From contig CAZUPD010000007.1 in assembly GCA_964621785.1 (NCBI GenBank), positions 1 to 64,000 of the forward strand: DNA of 64,000 nt, read 5' to 3'. The position numbers and the translations under genes were made by a program. Position 1 is the first letter of the stretch. Each line of letters starts with the position of its first letter. Shown here in pieces: positions 19,760-29,386 of this stretch. Source of the DNA: JACKDW01 sp964621785 (GTDB lineage: Bacteria; Myxococcota_A; Polyangia; Nannocystales; Nannocystaceae). Below the pieces are notes generated by a model. That model had not been told where the DNA came from. It did no database searches and saw only the letters and a program-made list of their open reading frames with translations.

Positions 19760-21028
19760 TCACCAGTCGTCGGCACGGGCGATCGGCGGGGCGAGGAGCA
19801 TGGCCTCGATGGTGTCCCCGACGGCGGAAGCCTTGGCGTGGGGCTGTTGGATGAGCAACGCGTTGTGGCCTGCGAGTGAGCGCAACGCTCCCGACACTTG
19901 GGTCCCGAGTGGCGTCGCACGACCGTTGCGGACGCTCGCGCGCATGTAGTGGGCCCGGTTGCCGGCAGCGGGGATCGGGGTGTCGAGGGTGACGTGGCAG
20001 TGTGGTCGCTGCGGAGCGCAGGATCCGTGCATATGCAAAATGAGAGGGCGGGCAAACAGCTCGAACGCGACGTAGGTGCTCGCGGGATTGCCTGGAAGGG
20101 CGAGGACATGGACGTCGCCGATACGGCCGTAGGTCGTCGGCCGCCCGGGTCGCAAGCGAACTTTGCGGACCTCTAACGCCATGCCGAGGTCGCGGAGGCA
20201 CGTGAGGACGAGGTCGTGGTCGCCGACGCTGATCCCCCCAGAGGTGAGGATGAGATCGCAGCAACAGGCTCGGCGCAGGTTCTCTCGCAGCTCAGCGAGG
20301 TCGTCGGCAGCGACGCCAAAGTCGACCGGGATACCACCAGCCTCGCGCACTTGGTGGGCCAACATCGCGGCGTTGGTGCTGATGACCTGCCCCGGTTTGG
20401 GCGTGTGGCCAGGGGCGATGAGTTCGTCGCCGCTGCAGACAATGGCGACCCGCGGCTGGCGAAACACCGGCACGCGAACATGTCCGCCGGCGGTGAGCAA
20501 CGCGAGTTCCCCGGGGCCGAGCAGGCTGTGGACCGAGAGCAATGTATCGCCAGCTCGGATGTCGCTGCCGGCAGGGCGGATAAACGTTCCCGCCGAGAGC
20601 GGGCCTGTTGCTGTGCGATCGACTGTGACCTGTGTACCGGCGCGCGTGCAGTCTTCTTGGGCCACGACCGCATCGGCACTGGCCGGGACCGCTGCTCCCG
20701 TCGAGATCCGACAGGCCTGGCCCGCGCCTAGGGGGGGGCCGTGAAATGGATGACCCGCCGCACTTTCGCCGGCGACGTGGAACACGACGAACTCCGATTT
20801 CGATGTCTGTACATCGATCGCGCGCAGGGCATAGCCGTCCATGATGCTGACGTCGGTCCCCGGGAGATTGTGGCGGGCAACCATTTCGCGTGCGAGGTGA
20901 CGGCCAATCGCGCGGTCGATCGCAATTTCCTCGGTCGCCAGCGGGGTCGCTGCGGCGAGGATGTGATCCCGAGCCTGTTCGACCGAACAGTTGCGAAGTG
21001 GAACACGGTTGTGGGGTGCGGATGGCAT
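19760..21028 (-). CDS. moeA: Molybdopterin molybdenumtransferase MoeA
   Basis: MoeA inserts molybdate into adenylated molybdopterin to give active cofactor. Motifs: PGTDVSIMDGYALRA near the N-terminus, RISTGAAVPASADAVV, the molybdate/MPT site TSGGISVGDHD and LPGNPASTYVAFE. Length 422 is normal. It starts 33 bases downstream of the transglycosylase stop, likely one transcript. Within this window the only visible client is the formate dehydrogenase at 1107. Confidence 0.95.
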   Translation of the reverse strand: MPSAPHNRVPLRNCSVEQARDHILAAATPLATEEIAIDRAIGRHLAREMVARHNLPGTDVSIMDGYALRAIDVQTSKSEFVVFHVAGESAAGHPFHGPPLGAGQACRISTGAAVPASADAVVAQEDCTRAGTQVTVDRTATGPLSAGTFIRPAGSDIRAGDTLLSVHSLLGPGELALLTAGGHVRVPVFRQPRVAIVCSGDELIAPGHTPKPGQVISTNAAMLAHQVREAGGIPVDFGVAADDLAELRENLRRACCCDLILTSGGISVGDHDLVLTCLRDLGMALEVRKVRLRPGRPTTYGRIGDVHVLALPGNPASTYVAFELFARPLILHMHGSCAPQRPHCHVTLDTPIPAAGNRAHYMRASVRNGRATPLGTQVSGALRSLAGHNALLIQQPHAKASAVGDTIEAMLLAPPIARADDW

Positions 21029-21061
21029 GTACGCGGCCTTGCGAGAGGGATCCGAAATCCG

Positions 21062-23038
21062 TTACGGAGATTTGCCCCGCTTGCCGGGGAGACGGCTGCT
21101 GTTTGCCGTCGAAGGGGTGCGCCGCGACTTCGAGTTGTTGCCCGCGGATTTACTGGCCGGTTTGCGGTGTTGGTTTGTGTTCTTGGCGGACGAAGTCGGT
21201 TCGGGGGCGGTCGTCGTCGGAGTTGGGGCAGGTGCCGCGATGGTGCCCTTGGTCTTGCCCTTGGGCACGTAGACGATGATCAGCTCGTTGCGCTCGGGTT
21301 TGTGGTTGCGCTTGAACTGATTGATACGCGCGAGGTCGCCGACAGTGAGTTTGAACTTCTTGGCGATCTTCTCGAGGGTCTCACCCCGGCGTGCTCGGTA
21401 GGCCCTTCGCTGGAGATCTCGACGGCGCAGACTGGCTTCGATGTGTTCGCGGGACCCACGGATGACATAGTCGACTTCTGAGCGTTCGTAGATGGCAACC
21501 CGGGCAGTGTCGGCCGAAAACCCGCTGTCGACCGGGAACTGGAGCACCTGACCATCTTGGAGCCTGGCCTGCGGATCGAGGTCGTTGGTCGCGACGATCG
21601 TCTCCCACGGGATGTTGAAGGCTTCGCTGAGACTGCGGGGGGTGGTGGCTCGGGTGGCGACCAAAAATACCAACCGCTGCCCGGGTTGTAGCTCGACCTT
21701 GGGGACCGCGGCGAGTGGGCGTTCGATGGGTTCGGCACTGCCTGCCTTTGTCGACTTGGGGATCAGCAGTGTGACCCCGGCGACCAACTCGGCACTGTCG
21801 CTCAGGCCGTTGAGTCGGCGGATCTCTCGGGAGGTGGTGCGATAGGTCCGGGCGAGGCGAGCGAGGGAATCTCCGGTGTGGACGATGTGGCTGCGGTAGG
21901 CGGCCGACTGGGTGCGCCAGTGTTTGCTGAGCTGTTGAAAGGCTCCGAGTTTGTCCTCGGGCACGCGCACCGGGTAGTAGCCGCCGGGTGGGGTGCGGCC
22001 GCGGATCAGCTGGGCATTGAGTTCGTGCAAAAGATCCTGGTCGGCACCGATCCCCTTGGCGACTGCGTCGAGGTCGATCCCCCCAGGTATTTGTACACTC
22101 ACCCATTTGACCGGGACAAAGCGCTTGAGCGATGCGTCGTCGACTCCGAACACGGCCCGGTTGCGACCGACGATCGCGGCCGCCATGATTTTGGGAATGT
22201 AGTTGGTGGTCCCGTACGGCAGACCGCTTTCGATCTCACACAGGGCCCAAAAATTGTTGGTGTTGTAGCGGGCGACACTTTTCATCGCCAGCGCGTAGCC
22301 GGCGTTGAAGGCTGCCAGTGCCATCTCCCACGAGCCAAAGCGGACCCGGAGATCCTTGAGGTAGGCAGCCGCGGCGTAGGTCGCCCGTTCGATGTCTTTG
22401 CGTTCGTCGATCCAGTAGTTCTGGTGGAGGCCGTAGACTTGGCCCGTACCACTCATGAATTGCCACATGCCGGTGGCACCGACGCGCGAACGCACGGTCG
22501 GGTTGAAGCCGCTTTCGGCCATCGCCACAAACATGAGATCTTCGGGGACCCCGACTTCTCGCAGGATCGGCGCGAGGATGTGTTCGTAGCGGCCCATCCT
22601 TGCGATCCACCCGCGGATCAGGTTTTGCCCCCGGGGATTGTCCCGGAAGTATCGCAGGTACTCGACTAACCGCGCGTTCCAGCGGATCGGTAGATCCGGC
22701 AGTGTGAGCGCAGCCATCCACGGCTCCGGCGGCTGGTTGACGATGGTTTGGGGGACACTGGAAAACCGGCTCTGTTCGAATTGTTCGAGGTCGAGATAGG
22801 CTTGGGCCTGCGGCAGATGGGCGCGGGCGAGGTAGGTAACGTGTACTGAAGCCCCGTCAGGGCGCTGTCCCCGGACGTTTCTCCGGCCGTTCTCGGACAT
22901 CGATACGGGCCCGACACGCGTGAGGATTTCATTTGCCGCGTCATTTGGTTGTGCCACGGCCGCTGTCGACGAGGTCGACACGGCGAGTGCGACAACCACG
23001 CACCGAGCTGCGCGGGCACCGCTGGAGAGCCCTCTCAT
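21062..23038 (-). CDS. MltD-like membrane-bound lytic transglycosylase with LysM domains
   Basis: A signal peptide (to AVAQ, about residue 29) precedes an SLT catalytic domain (about 150-300) with the catalytic Glu in AMAESGFNP and GATGMWQFM, LAAFNAGY downstream. Two clear LysM-type domains follow (HIVHTGDSLARLARTY at about 395, YRARRGETLEKIAKKF at about 565), with a third degenerate one between. The tail is Thr/Pro and Lys/Ser rich and basic. The enzyme cleaves glycan strands to 1,6-anhydro muropeptides in the periplasm. Confidence 0.93.
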   Translation of the reverse strand: MRGLSSGARAARCVVVALAVSTSSTAAVAQPNDAANEILTRVGPVSMSENGRRNVRGQRPDGASVHVTYLARAHLPQAQAYLDLEQFEQSRFSSVPQTIVNQPPEPWMAALTLPDLPIRWNARLVEYLRYFRDNPRGQNLIRGWIARMGRYEHILAPILREVGVPEDLMFVAMAESGFNPTVRSRVGATGMWQFMSGTGQVYGLHQNYWIDERKDIERATYAAAAYLKDLRVRFGSWEMALAAFNAGYALAMKSVARYNTNNFWALCEIESGLPYGTTNYIPKIMAAAIVGRNRAVFGVDDASLKRFVPVKWVSVQIPGGIDLDAVAKGIGADQDLLHELNAQLIRGRTPPGGYYPVRVPEDKLGAFQQLSKHWRTQSAAYRSHIVHTGDSLARLARTYRTTSREIRRLNGLSDSAELVAGVTLLIPKSTKAGSAEPIERPLAAVPKVELQPGQRLVFLVATRATTPRSLSEAFNIPWETIVATNDLDPQARLQDGQVLQFPVDSGFSADTARVAIYERSEVDYVIRGSREHIEASLRRRDLQRRAYRARRGETLEKIAKKFKLTVGDLARINQFKRNHKPERNELIIVYVPKGKTKGTIAAPAPTPTTTAPEPTSSAKNTNQHRKPASKSAGNNSKSRRTPSTANSSRLPGKRGKSP

Positions 23039-23083
23039 ATTGGCAAGCTAGCAAAGCAGCGCGCGAGAGACTACCTTTCGACC

Positions 23084-23305
23084 ATGCTCCTCGGGTTAGG
23101 ACTATCAGGTGTCGAAATCGCGGTCATCGTGCTGGTTGTCATCCTGGTGTTCGGCCCATCCAAGTTGCCGAAACTAGGTGAGGGGATCGGCAAAATGCTC
23201 CGCGGCTTCCGCAAGGAGATGAAGGCGATCGAGGAGGACAAGGCCGCCGAAAAAGAAGCGGCCGAGATCGATGTGACGCCGGCCTCGTCAGACAAGTCGA
23301 GCTAG
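23084..23305 (+). CDS. tatA: Twin-arginine translocase subunit TatA
   Basis: The 73-residue protein has the canonical TatA layout: short N-terminal membrane helix (VEIAVIVLVVILVF), hinge motif FGPSKLPKLGEGIG, amphipathic helix (KMLRGFRKEMKAIEE) and acidic-basic tail. TatA oligomers form the translocation path for folded Tat substrates; the lipoprotein encoded at 58070 carries a twin-Arg signal. No tatC is adjacent. The start lacks a strong Shine-Dalgarno site. Confidence 0.9.
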   Translation: MLLGLGLSGVEIAVIVLVVILVFGPSKLPKLGEGIGKMLRGFRKEMKAIEEDKAAEKEAAEIDVTPASSDKSS

Positions 23306-23523
23306 CGGAATCTGTCGACGGCACGCGGGGCAATCGGACGTTCGCAACGCCGCGTCACGAACATGCGGTTGTTCGACTGAGCGAGTCGAGGACAACGCTC
23401 GCCAGGCGGATTGTCGAGGAGTCCCGGGCGGCCGACACTGGTTGTTCCTACACCGAAAATTTCAACGTACTCGACGGAGCACGAGCGTTGGATGCATGCG
23501 TATACAACATTTGGTGTTCCAAC

Positions 23524-23555
23524 AAAAAAGCCACCTCCAACGAGGTGGCTTTTTT
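23524..23555 (-). terminator. Intrinsic terminator after the zinc-ribbon gene
   Basis: AAAAAAGCCACCTC, loop CAAC, then GAGGTGGCTTTTTT: a perfect 14-bp arm pair with T tracts on both strands. It lies 16 bases beyond the stop of the minus-strand gene at 23572 and can also stop plus-strand transcripts from tatA, so it is bidirectional. Confidence 0.88.
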
Positions 23556-23571
23556 ACATCGACTCGCGTGT

Positions 23572-24375
23572 CTACTTGAGCAAGTCGAGTGGGTTGAACG
23601 AACCCTTTGTCACGTAGGTGGCTGCCACCAAGGCGATGATGACAAACAGCAAGAACAGGAGGAGTTTGTTGCCGCCCTCGGGCTCGGTCGGTTGGGGCGG
23701 TTTTTTTGTCTCGGCGATCGGCTTGGACGCGGAGTCGGCGGGCTCGGGCTCGGGCGGCGTTGCGGCCTCTTCGGTCGGCGGTTTGCTGACCACGTTGTCC
23801 GTGGGTGGTGTGTGCGGAGCACTGCGCTCGGGCTTGGTCGCAGCAGGTGCCTCGGGCTCGGGCTCGGGTGCTTTGACGGGCTCGGGCTCGGCGACTTTGA
23901 CAGGCTCGGGCTCGGGCTCGACCGGGCGGAAGTCGGAGATCTTGGCAACTGCGGGCTCGGGCTCTTTGACGGGCTCGGGCTCTGGCTCGACGACCTTGAC
24001 GGGCTCGGGCTCTTTGACGGGCTCGGGCTCAGGAGCGCGGACCACTGGCTCGGCGACCTTGACGGGCTCGGGCTCGGGCGTCTTGACGACAGGTGTCGGC
24101 GCAGGCTCGGGCTCGGGAGCCAATACCGGTGCCGCAGCCGTCGGTTGCTTGGCAGGATTGATTGCACCTGCACCGATCGCCGCGTGGTAGTCGTTTGCGG
24201 TGAGAAATCCGCTAGCGGTTCCGTGGCCGGGCTCGACCAGCGACGAGTCGTTGGCCGCTTCAAAGTCGAAGATCATCCGCTCTTGGCAGTGCGGACAGGC
24301 GACCTGTGTGAGAGGACTGATTTGGTCGTTCGGGATGTCGAACGGACCGGAACATTTGGGACAGGCGATGATCAT
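23572..24375 (-). CDS. Zinc-ribbon protein with Pro-Glu repeats and C-terminal membrane helix
   Basis: The N-terminus is a small zinc ribbon (CPKCSGPFDIP then CPHCQERM) of the MJ0042-like type common in myxobacterial membrane proteins. A long low-complexity tract of PEPEPVK-like units fills about residues 90-220, and a single transmembrane helix (LLLFLLFVIIALVAATYV) lies near the C-terminus. Function unknown. Its ATG overlaps the TGA of the upstream outer-membrane protein gene (TGATG), so the two are translationally coupled. A strong terminator follows. Confidence 0.75.
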   Translation of the reverse strand: MIIACPKCSGPFDIPNDQISPLTQVACPHCQERMIFDFEAANDSSLVEPGHGTASGFLTANDYHAAIGAGAINPAKQPTAAAPVLAPEPEPAPTPVVKTPEPEPVKVAEPVVRAPEPEPVKEPEPVKVVEPEPEPVKEPEPAVAKISDFRPVEPEPEPVKVAEPEPVKAPEPEPEAPAATKPERSAPHTPPTDNVVSKPPTEEAATPPEPEPADSASKPIAETKKPPQPTEPEGGNKLLLFLLFVIIALVAATYVTKGSFNPLDLLK

Positions 24376-25271
24376 CAGAAATCGAGCCCCAGCGAGAGGG
24401 TGTATTGCTGTTGCAATCCGGAGTTGTCTTCGACTGTTACGCCTTCAAGATCACCGGAGGAACCACCGGGGGGCACGATCATAGCTTCAAACGTCACGCG
24501 AAGAACACTGAAGATAAGGCGCGCACCGAGGTATGGCCGGTGCCGGATAATCGCGCCTGAGTCGCGGAAAACGAACTCACTCGATACGCCGGTTGGGTCG
24601 AGAAACTCGTCGGTGCCCGGAGTGAAATCGAGAACACCGGTGCGAGCAATGATAAAGAGCGCTTCGTAACCGGCGTAGGGAGTGATGTTGACCGTCTTGC
24701 CGATGCCGAACACGTGGGACAGCGAAATCCCGCCGGAGGCGGTCGTCATGTTCATGTTGGGCGCACCGACCAACCGCGAAAACTGACCTCGCAACGCGAT
24801 CGAGGGGATCGGCGTGTGGTGGAAACCTTCGTGTAGAGACACCTTTGCGTACCCACCGAAAGCCCACATGCGAGAGGAGATCAGGTGGGTTGCACCGGCA
24901 CCGATTTCGATGCCTGGCCAAAGACCTTTGCGACCCATCACCTGAACGGTTGGGGCGACGTTGCGGGGACCTCCTTCGTTGGCGGTACCCGGCGCCCAAA
25001 CTTCTTGGCCACTAATGGTGTTGGCGCTGAAGTCAGCTGCGACAGCAAACCCCGACAGACCGAGGGAATCTGCTGTATCAACAGGTTTCGGCGCCATGAC
25101 GACACCTAGCTCCGAGGCCAAACTGCGGAACGCGGTGTTGTCTCCCTGGGCGACGCCAGTGTTCACGTCGCCGAGACGCGTCAGGTTCAGATCGTACTCG
25201 CCCGCACGGACTTCCGATGTGGAGAGGCCGACAGCTAATAGGGCAAAGGAGAAGAGGAACCTTCTAGGCAT
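24375..25271 (-). CDS. Outer-membrane beta-barrel protein, unknown function
   Basis: A signal peptide (LFSFALLAVGLSTSEVRAG) precedes a Gly-rich, alternating hydrophobic sequence of about 275 residues ending in the aromatic terminus LGLDF, typical of outer-membrane barrels. No porin family was recognised. The stop is coupled by a one-base overlap to the zinc-ribbon gene, suggesting one inner- and outer-membrane unit. Confidence 0.7.
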   Translation of the reverse strand: MPRRFLFSFALLAVGLSTSEVRAGEYDLNLTRLGDVNTGVAQGDNTAFRSLASELGVVMAPKPVDTADSLGLSGFAVAADFSANTISGQEVWAPGTANEGGPRNVAPTVQVMGRKGLWPGIEIGAGATHLISSRMWAFGGYAKVSLHEGFHHTPIPSIALRGQFSRLVGAPNMNMTTASGGISLSHVFGIGKTVNITPYAGYEALFIIARTGVLDFTPGTDEFLDPTGVSSEFVFRDSGAIIRHRPYLGARLIFSVLRVTFEAMIVPPGGSSGDLEGVTVEDNSGLQQQYTLSLGLDF

Positions 25272-25904
25272 GCAGTGCTCCGGAGATCAGCGGTCGGCGG
25301 AGCGTAGCTTGCGCCAGCGCAAACTGTCAAGGTTCGCGCGTATCGGGTGTGTTGCCTCAGACTCGTGTCTAGGCAGTTTTCGAGCCCATTTTTTATGGTT
25401 CGAAGATGTGCGCGCAACGGAAGCTCCCCACAACCCGCCAAGGGGTGCGGTCGGTGAAACGGATGCCACCGACCGGTCTTGTGTACACGACCACAAGGGG
25501 CTCGCGCTATGGAAAAACGGCTTCGAAAGCCTGGTGAGAAGTCCGGGCGAGCACGCGATGACCTCGCCTACGCGTGCGACTCTCGATTGCGCCTTCTTCG
25601 CTCGTCCCGAAACCGAGTCAATGAATACGCACTGTTGGCGGCTGGTACACGCAGTTTCTGTACCGTGGTGACGCGTTGCGCACGCACCTGGCCAACGCTT
25701 CGACGCAGTGCAAAACGAAGGTCGCGTCACATCGGATGCGGTCGGCGACAACCCGGCGAAAGTCGTCGCGAAAATCGATCGCTGAGGAGATCCGTTGCGA
25801 TCCGATGTCCCCGCGCGAGTCCGTCCGCACAAACGCCCGGGGTTGCTCGGAACACTGTGGGGCGGTAGCGTGCCGCGCGGTCCCCACGGGCCGCTTTGCT
25901 GCAC
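25272..25904. other. 633-bp spacer without a convincing gene
   Basis: The stretch separates two divergent transcription units. The frames present in it show unbiased, Arg/Ser-rich compositions without motifs. An AT patch at 25383-25396 (CATTTTTTATGG) may belong to a promoter. Confidence 0.35.
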
Positions 25905-27767
25905 ATGTCTCGACCGAGCGCCCCTGGGAGTTCCGCGATCGGAACCGGTAAACACACTGCGCTGTTGTTTTTGTGGCTACTCGCCTGGGCGAGTTTTCCG
26001 GCTGCGATCCTGCTCGAGGATTTGAACCTCGGCGTGGGGATCCGCGGAATCCCGGTAGCGATCCCACTGCAATGGGTGGGACCGGTTGCTCTCGGGTTGC
26101 TCGTCCTGCGCTGGTTGATCAACGGCGTCCGCGGGTACGAGCGCAAGGTCGGGTTGCGAATCATCCGACGCGAGCGTGTGCCGAAGTACACCAAGGTCGC
26201 GTTCTGGGTCTGTGTCGTGCTCACGATCCTCGGCCTCGGACTGCTCAACTTCGGGGTCCAGAGCATCGTGTTGGTCGCCGTGGTGGCCGCGAGTACGTTC
26301 GTCGGTCTGTTGTTGTTGCTGATGCAGCATTCTTCGATCTTCGGCACGACCAGCATCGTCGGTGTCGTTTTGGGGGTGGCGGCCTTGATCGTCGTGCAGT
26401 CAGTCGCCACCGGATTTCAGCACGAGTTCGAACGTCGGGTGCTCGGGGTGTACGCCCACATCAATGTCACCCGTACCCTTGGGATCGCCGAGTACCGTCG
26501 CTTTGAATCCTATTTACGGACGATCGAGGGGGTGACGGGGGCCAGTCCGTTTGCCTACTACACCATGATGCTCGCGCCGTTTGATCCCGAAGGTGGACAG
26601 GCCAAGGGTCTGCGCAGCGTCTTGGTCAAGGGCATCGACCCGTTGACCGCCGATCAGGTGATCGATCTCAAGGACCATCTCGTCCGCGGCAGTGGGGCCG
26701 CGGTGCCACTTGAAGCGTTGCGCTCGGAGTTTGAGCTCATGCCGGTGGCCGACCGCGATCCAGATCGACTTCCCGAAGTCATCAACGACACCCCGGACCC
26801 GCGGGGCCCCGACGCCTACAAACAAGCACTCGAGCGCTACCGTTCGTTGCCGGAGCATCTGCGCCAAGCCGAGCGGATGAGTGAGTTCCACATCGATGAC
26901 GACGACGGGGACGACTGGCCGGACTGGGACGAAGATGGCCAGAACGCCGACGCGACCGGGTTTGATGCCAGCAATCTGCCGACCGTGTTTATCGGGTCGA
27001 CCTTGGCCGACAATCTCAACCTCAAAAAAGACTCGCTGGTGATGGTCGTCGACCCGGGCTCGACTTTCGATCACAGCGAGGAGCCGCAGTTTCAGTATTA
27101 CCGGGTCGCTGGCGTGTTTCAGGCCGGGTTTCAGGAGTACGACAGCCGCCTGATTTACACCCACATCAAGGAACTGCAGCGGTTTAAATTTCGTGGGCGC
27201 GACATCGTCTCGGGCGTTGACTTGCGTCTTCAAGATCCGTCGATGGCTTCGGTTGTTGGCGCACGGATCCGGGGAGAGTTGGTCGGCCGCGAGTACCAGG
27301 TCCTGGAGTGGCAAAAACTCAATGAGAACCTGTTTCAGTCGATCCAATTCCAAAAAAACCTCATCACCATCATCCTGAGTTTGGTGATCACCGTCGCCAC
27401 CTTCAACGTGTTGTCGGCGCTGTGGACCATGGTGGTGCGGCGCAATGCCGAGGTTGCGATCTTGATGTCGATGGGGGCCACCGGGGCCCAGGTCGCGCGG
27501 ATCTTCCAGGTCACTGGGATGGCCATTGGCCTCGCCGGGTCGCTCGCGGGGGTCGGCTTTGGCCTGATGTTGTGTTGGCTGGTCGAGCTCTACGGCTACA
27601 CCCTCGACCCCGAGGTCTACTTTATCGAAGAGTTGCCGGTCGAGATCAGCATCACCCAGATCGGTTGGATCCTCGGCATGACCCTCACGATCTGCTTTGT
27701 CGCCACCATTCCGCCATCGCTGCGGGCTGCCAAGCTGCGTCCTGTCGAGGGCCTGCGCTACGAGTAA
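25905..27767 (+). CDS. LolC/LolE-family (FtsX-like) permease with extra N-terminal helices and acidic insert
   Basis: The 620-residue protein has several N-terminal transmembrane helices, a helix leading into a large periplasmic domain (about 185-490), and three C-terminal helices with the conserved AEVAILMSMGATGAQVARIFQ turn and final PVEGLRYE. This is the LolC/LolE fold that extracts lipoproteins from the inner membrane using the ATPase LolD. Two unusual points: an N-terminal extension of about 130 residues and an Asp-rich insert (FHIDDDDGDDWPDWDEDG, about 325-345) in the periplasmic domain. A TTG nine bases upstream is an alternative start. Confidence 0.83.
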   Translation: MSRPSAPGSSAIGTGKHTALLFLWLLAWASFPAAILLEDLNLGVGIRGIPVAIPLQWVGPVALGLLVLRWLINGVRGYERKVGLRIIRRERVPKYTKVAFWVCVVLTILGLGLLNFGVQSIVLVAVVAASTFVGLLLLLMQHSSIFGTTSIVGVVLGVAALIVVQSVATGFQHEFERRVLGVYAHINVTRTLGIAEYRRFESYLRTIEGVTGASPFAYYTMMLAPFDPEGGQAKGLRSVLVKGIDPLTADQVIDLKDHLVRGSGAAVPLEALRSEFELMPVADRDPDRLPEVINDTPDPRGPDAYKQALERYRSLPEHLRQAERMSEFHIDDDDGDDWPDWDEDGQNADATGFDASNLPTVFIGSTLADNLNLKKDSLVMVVDPGSTFDHSEEPQFQYYRVAGVFQAGFQEYDSRLIYTHIKELQRFKFRGRDIVSGVDLRLQDPSMASVVGARIRGELVGREYQVLEWQKLNENLFQSIQFQKNLITIILSLVITVATFNVLSALWTMVVRRNAEVAILMSMGATGAQVARIFQVTGMAIGLAGSLAGVGFGLMLCWLVELYGYTLDPEVYFIEELPVEISITQIGWILGMTLTICFVATIPPSLRAAKLRPVEGLRYE

Positions 27768-27770
27768 AGG

Positions 27771-29273
27771 GTGGGGCGGTTCGCACTCATTTGGCTGACC
27801 GCCCGCCGGATGTTGTTGCGCGAGCAACCATCAAAAAGCCGCGGGGTCAAAACCGTGACCGCGGTGTGTATCGGCCTCACGATCTGCGCCTGTGTCATTG
27901 TGTGGTTTGACCTCGGTCTGGGTGTCTCCGCGGATCGCATGGTTGCGGTCCCGTTGGTCGGCGGAGGCGCGGCACTCGTTGCACTTGCACTGATCTGCGT
28001 CCGCATTCTAACCCCGGTGGTCGCCGTCGCGGTCTTTGGCATGGCCCTCGGATGTGCCGCGCTCATGACCGTATTCGCGGTGACCTCGGGGTTTGAGTAC
28101 GAGCTCACCCGCCGGTTGTCCTCGCTCAACGGCCATGTGTTGATCACCAAGTACGGCCTGGGGTTTACCGAATACGAGGACCTGATCCGCGACATCGAAG
28201 CTCGTCCCGGGGTCGTGGCGGCGGTTCCATTTGCCTATGCAATGGCTTCTGTGGTGCCCGTCGACGACGAGCCCGACGACGACTCCGACGGCGCGCGCCG
28301 TGACAACTCGTCCGAAACGGCGAACGGGGACGACCCTCCCACACCCCGGCGGCCTGCGGTGGTCGTCGGCAAGGGCATCGATCCGGAGCGGGCCCGGCCG
28401 GTCGCCGGGATCAAAAGCGTTTTTGCCTCGGGGTCTCTCGACGCATTGCGCCCCGCCGATCCGCAACAACCTCCGGGGATCGCCCTCGGTGTGACACTGG
28501 CCAAGCGTCTCGGAGTGAAGCCCGGCGACCGCGTCCGCCTGGTGATTCCAGCTGACCTCGACGGCACAGCCGAAAGTGGACAAAACCCCCCCAGGTTTGC
28601 CGTGTTTGAAGTTTTAGACCTGATTGACACCGGCATGGGTGACCTCGACCGATCGCTCTCGATGGTTCATCTCCGGTCGGGTCAGGCCCTGTTTTTTGGC
28701 GGACGCAAGCGGGTGACCGGGATCGAAGTTTCGCTCACCGATCCCGCCGATGCCCAGGCCTTCGCCGACGAGATTTTAAAGGGGATGGACCGGCGGCTGT
28801 TTCACGCCATCACCTGGGAGCAACAAAGTGCGAGCACCCTCGCTGGGTTGCGCCAGATCCGGTTGGCCGTCAGCGTCGTCCTCGGTCTCCTCGAACTTGT
28901 AGCTGCAACTGCACTGGTAGCGAGCCTACTGTTGTTGGTCCGTCGCAAGCGTGTCGAAATCGCGGGATTGATGGCACTCGGTGCCGACGGTCGGCTCGTG
29001 TTTTGGATCTTTGAAGCGGTAGGACTGGTCGCCGGGGTCGCCGGCGCACTGGTTGGGATCGGCCTTGGAGGTCTCTACTGTGGCTTGGTCGCCGGGTTTC
29101 GCTTTCCCCTGCAGGACGATGTTTACCCGATCGAACACTTGCCTGTACAACTCGGTTGGTTCGACGCCCTCGGGCCCGCGCTTGCGGCAGTCGTGTTGTG
29201 TGGGCTGGTGGCGGGTCCTGTCGCCCTGGTCGCTGCCAAAATTCCGGTGCTAGAAGGGCTGCGCGGGCGCTAG
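27771..29273 (+). CDS. Second LolC/LolE-family permease subunit
   Basis: A 500-residue partner of the preceding permease: early membrane helices, periplasmic domain with a polar insert (DDEPDDDSDGARRD, about 165-180), and C-terminal helices with VEIAGLMALGADGRLVFWIF and VLEGLRGR. GTG start three bases after the upstream stop, preceded by AAAGG. The two probably form a heterodimer like LolCE. The LolD ATPase gene is not next to them. Confidence 0.83.
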   Translation: MGRFALIWLTARRMLLREQPSKSRGVKTVTAVCIGLTICACVIVWFDLGLGVSADRMVAVPLVGGGAALVALALICVRILTPVVAVAVFGMALGCAALMTVFAVTSGFEYELTRRLSSLNGHVLITKYGLGFTEYEDLIRDIEARPGVVAAVPFAYAMASVVPVDDEPDDDSDGARRDNSSETANGDDPPTPRRPAVVVGKGIDPERARPVAGIKSVFASGSLDALRPADPQQPPGIALGVTLAKRLGVKPGDRVRLVIPADLDGTAESGQNPPRFAVFEVLDLIDTGMGDLDRSLSMVHLRSGQALFFGGRKRVTGIEVSLTDPADAQAFADEILKGMDRRLFHAITWEQQSASTLAGLRQIRLAVSVVLGLLELVAATALVASLLLLVRRKRVEIAGLMALGADGRLVFWIFEAVGLVAGVAGALVGIGLGGLYCGLVAGFRFPLQDDVYPIEHLPVQLGWFDALGPALAAVVLCGLVAGPVALVAAKIPVLEGLRGR

Positions 29274-29386
29274 CCTCCGAGGCGAGGTGGTTCTTTTTTG
29301 CGAGGGTCGTGACCGGACATGCCCCTGCACGCAACCACGCACAGCGGCGAGAGCTGATTTGTTGAGTCTACAAGAAGCTCGCCGCG

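Noticed and set aside
25287..25955. 222-residue minus-strand gene in the 633-bp spacer
   Set aside because: Arg/Ser/Thr-rich with no hydrophobic core, no motif and no ribosome site; it also overlaps the permease start.
26514..27827. 437-residue minus-strand gene opposite the first permease
   Set aside because: Composition is typical of antisense frames in GC-rich genes, and the plus strand encodes a clear LolC/E-like protein.
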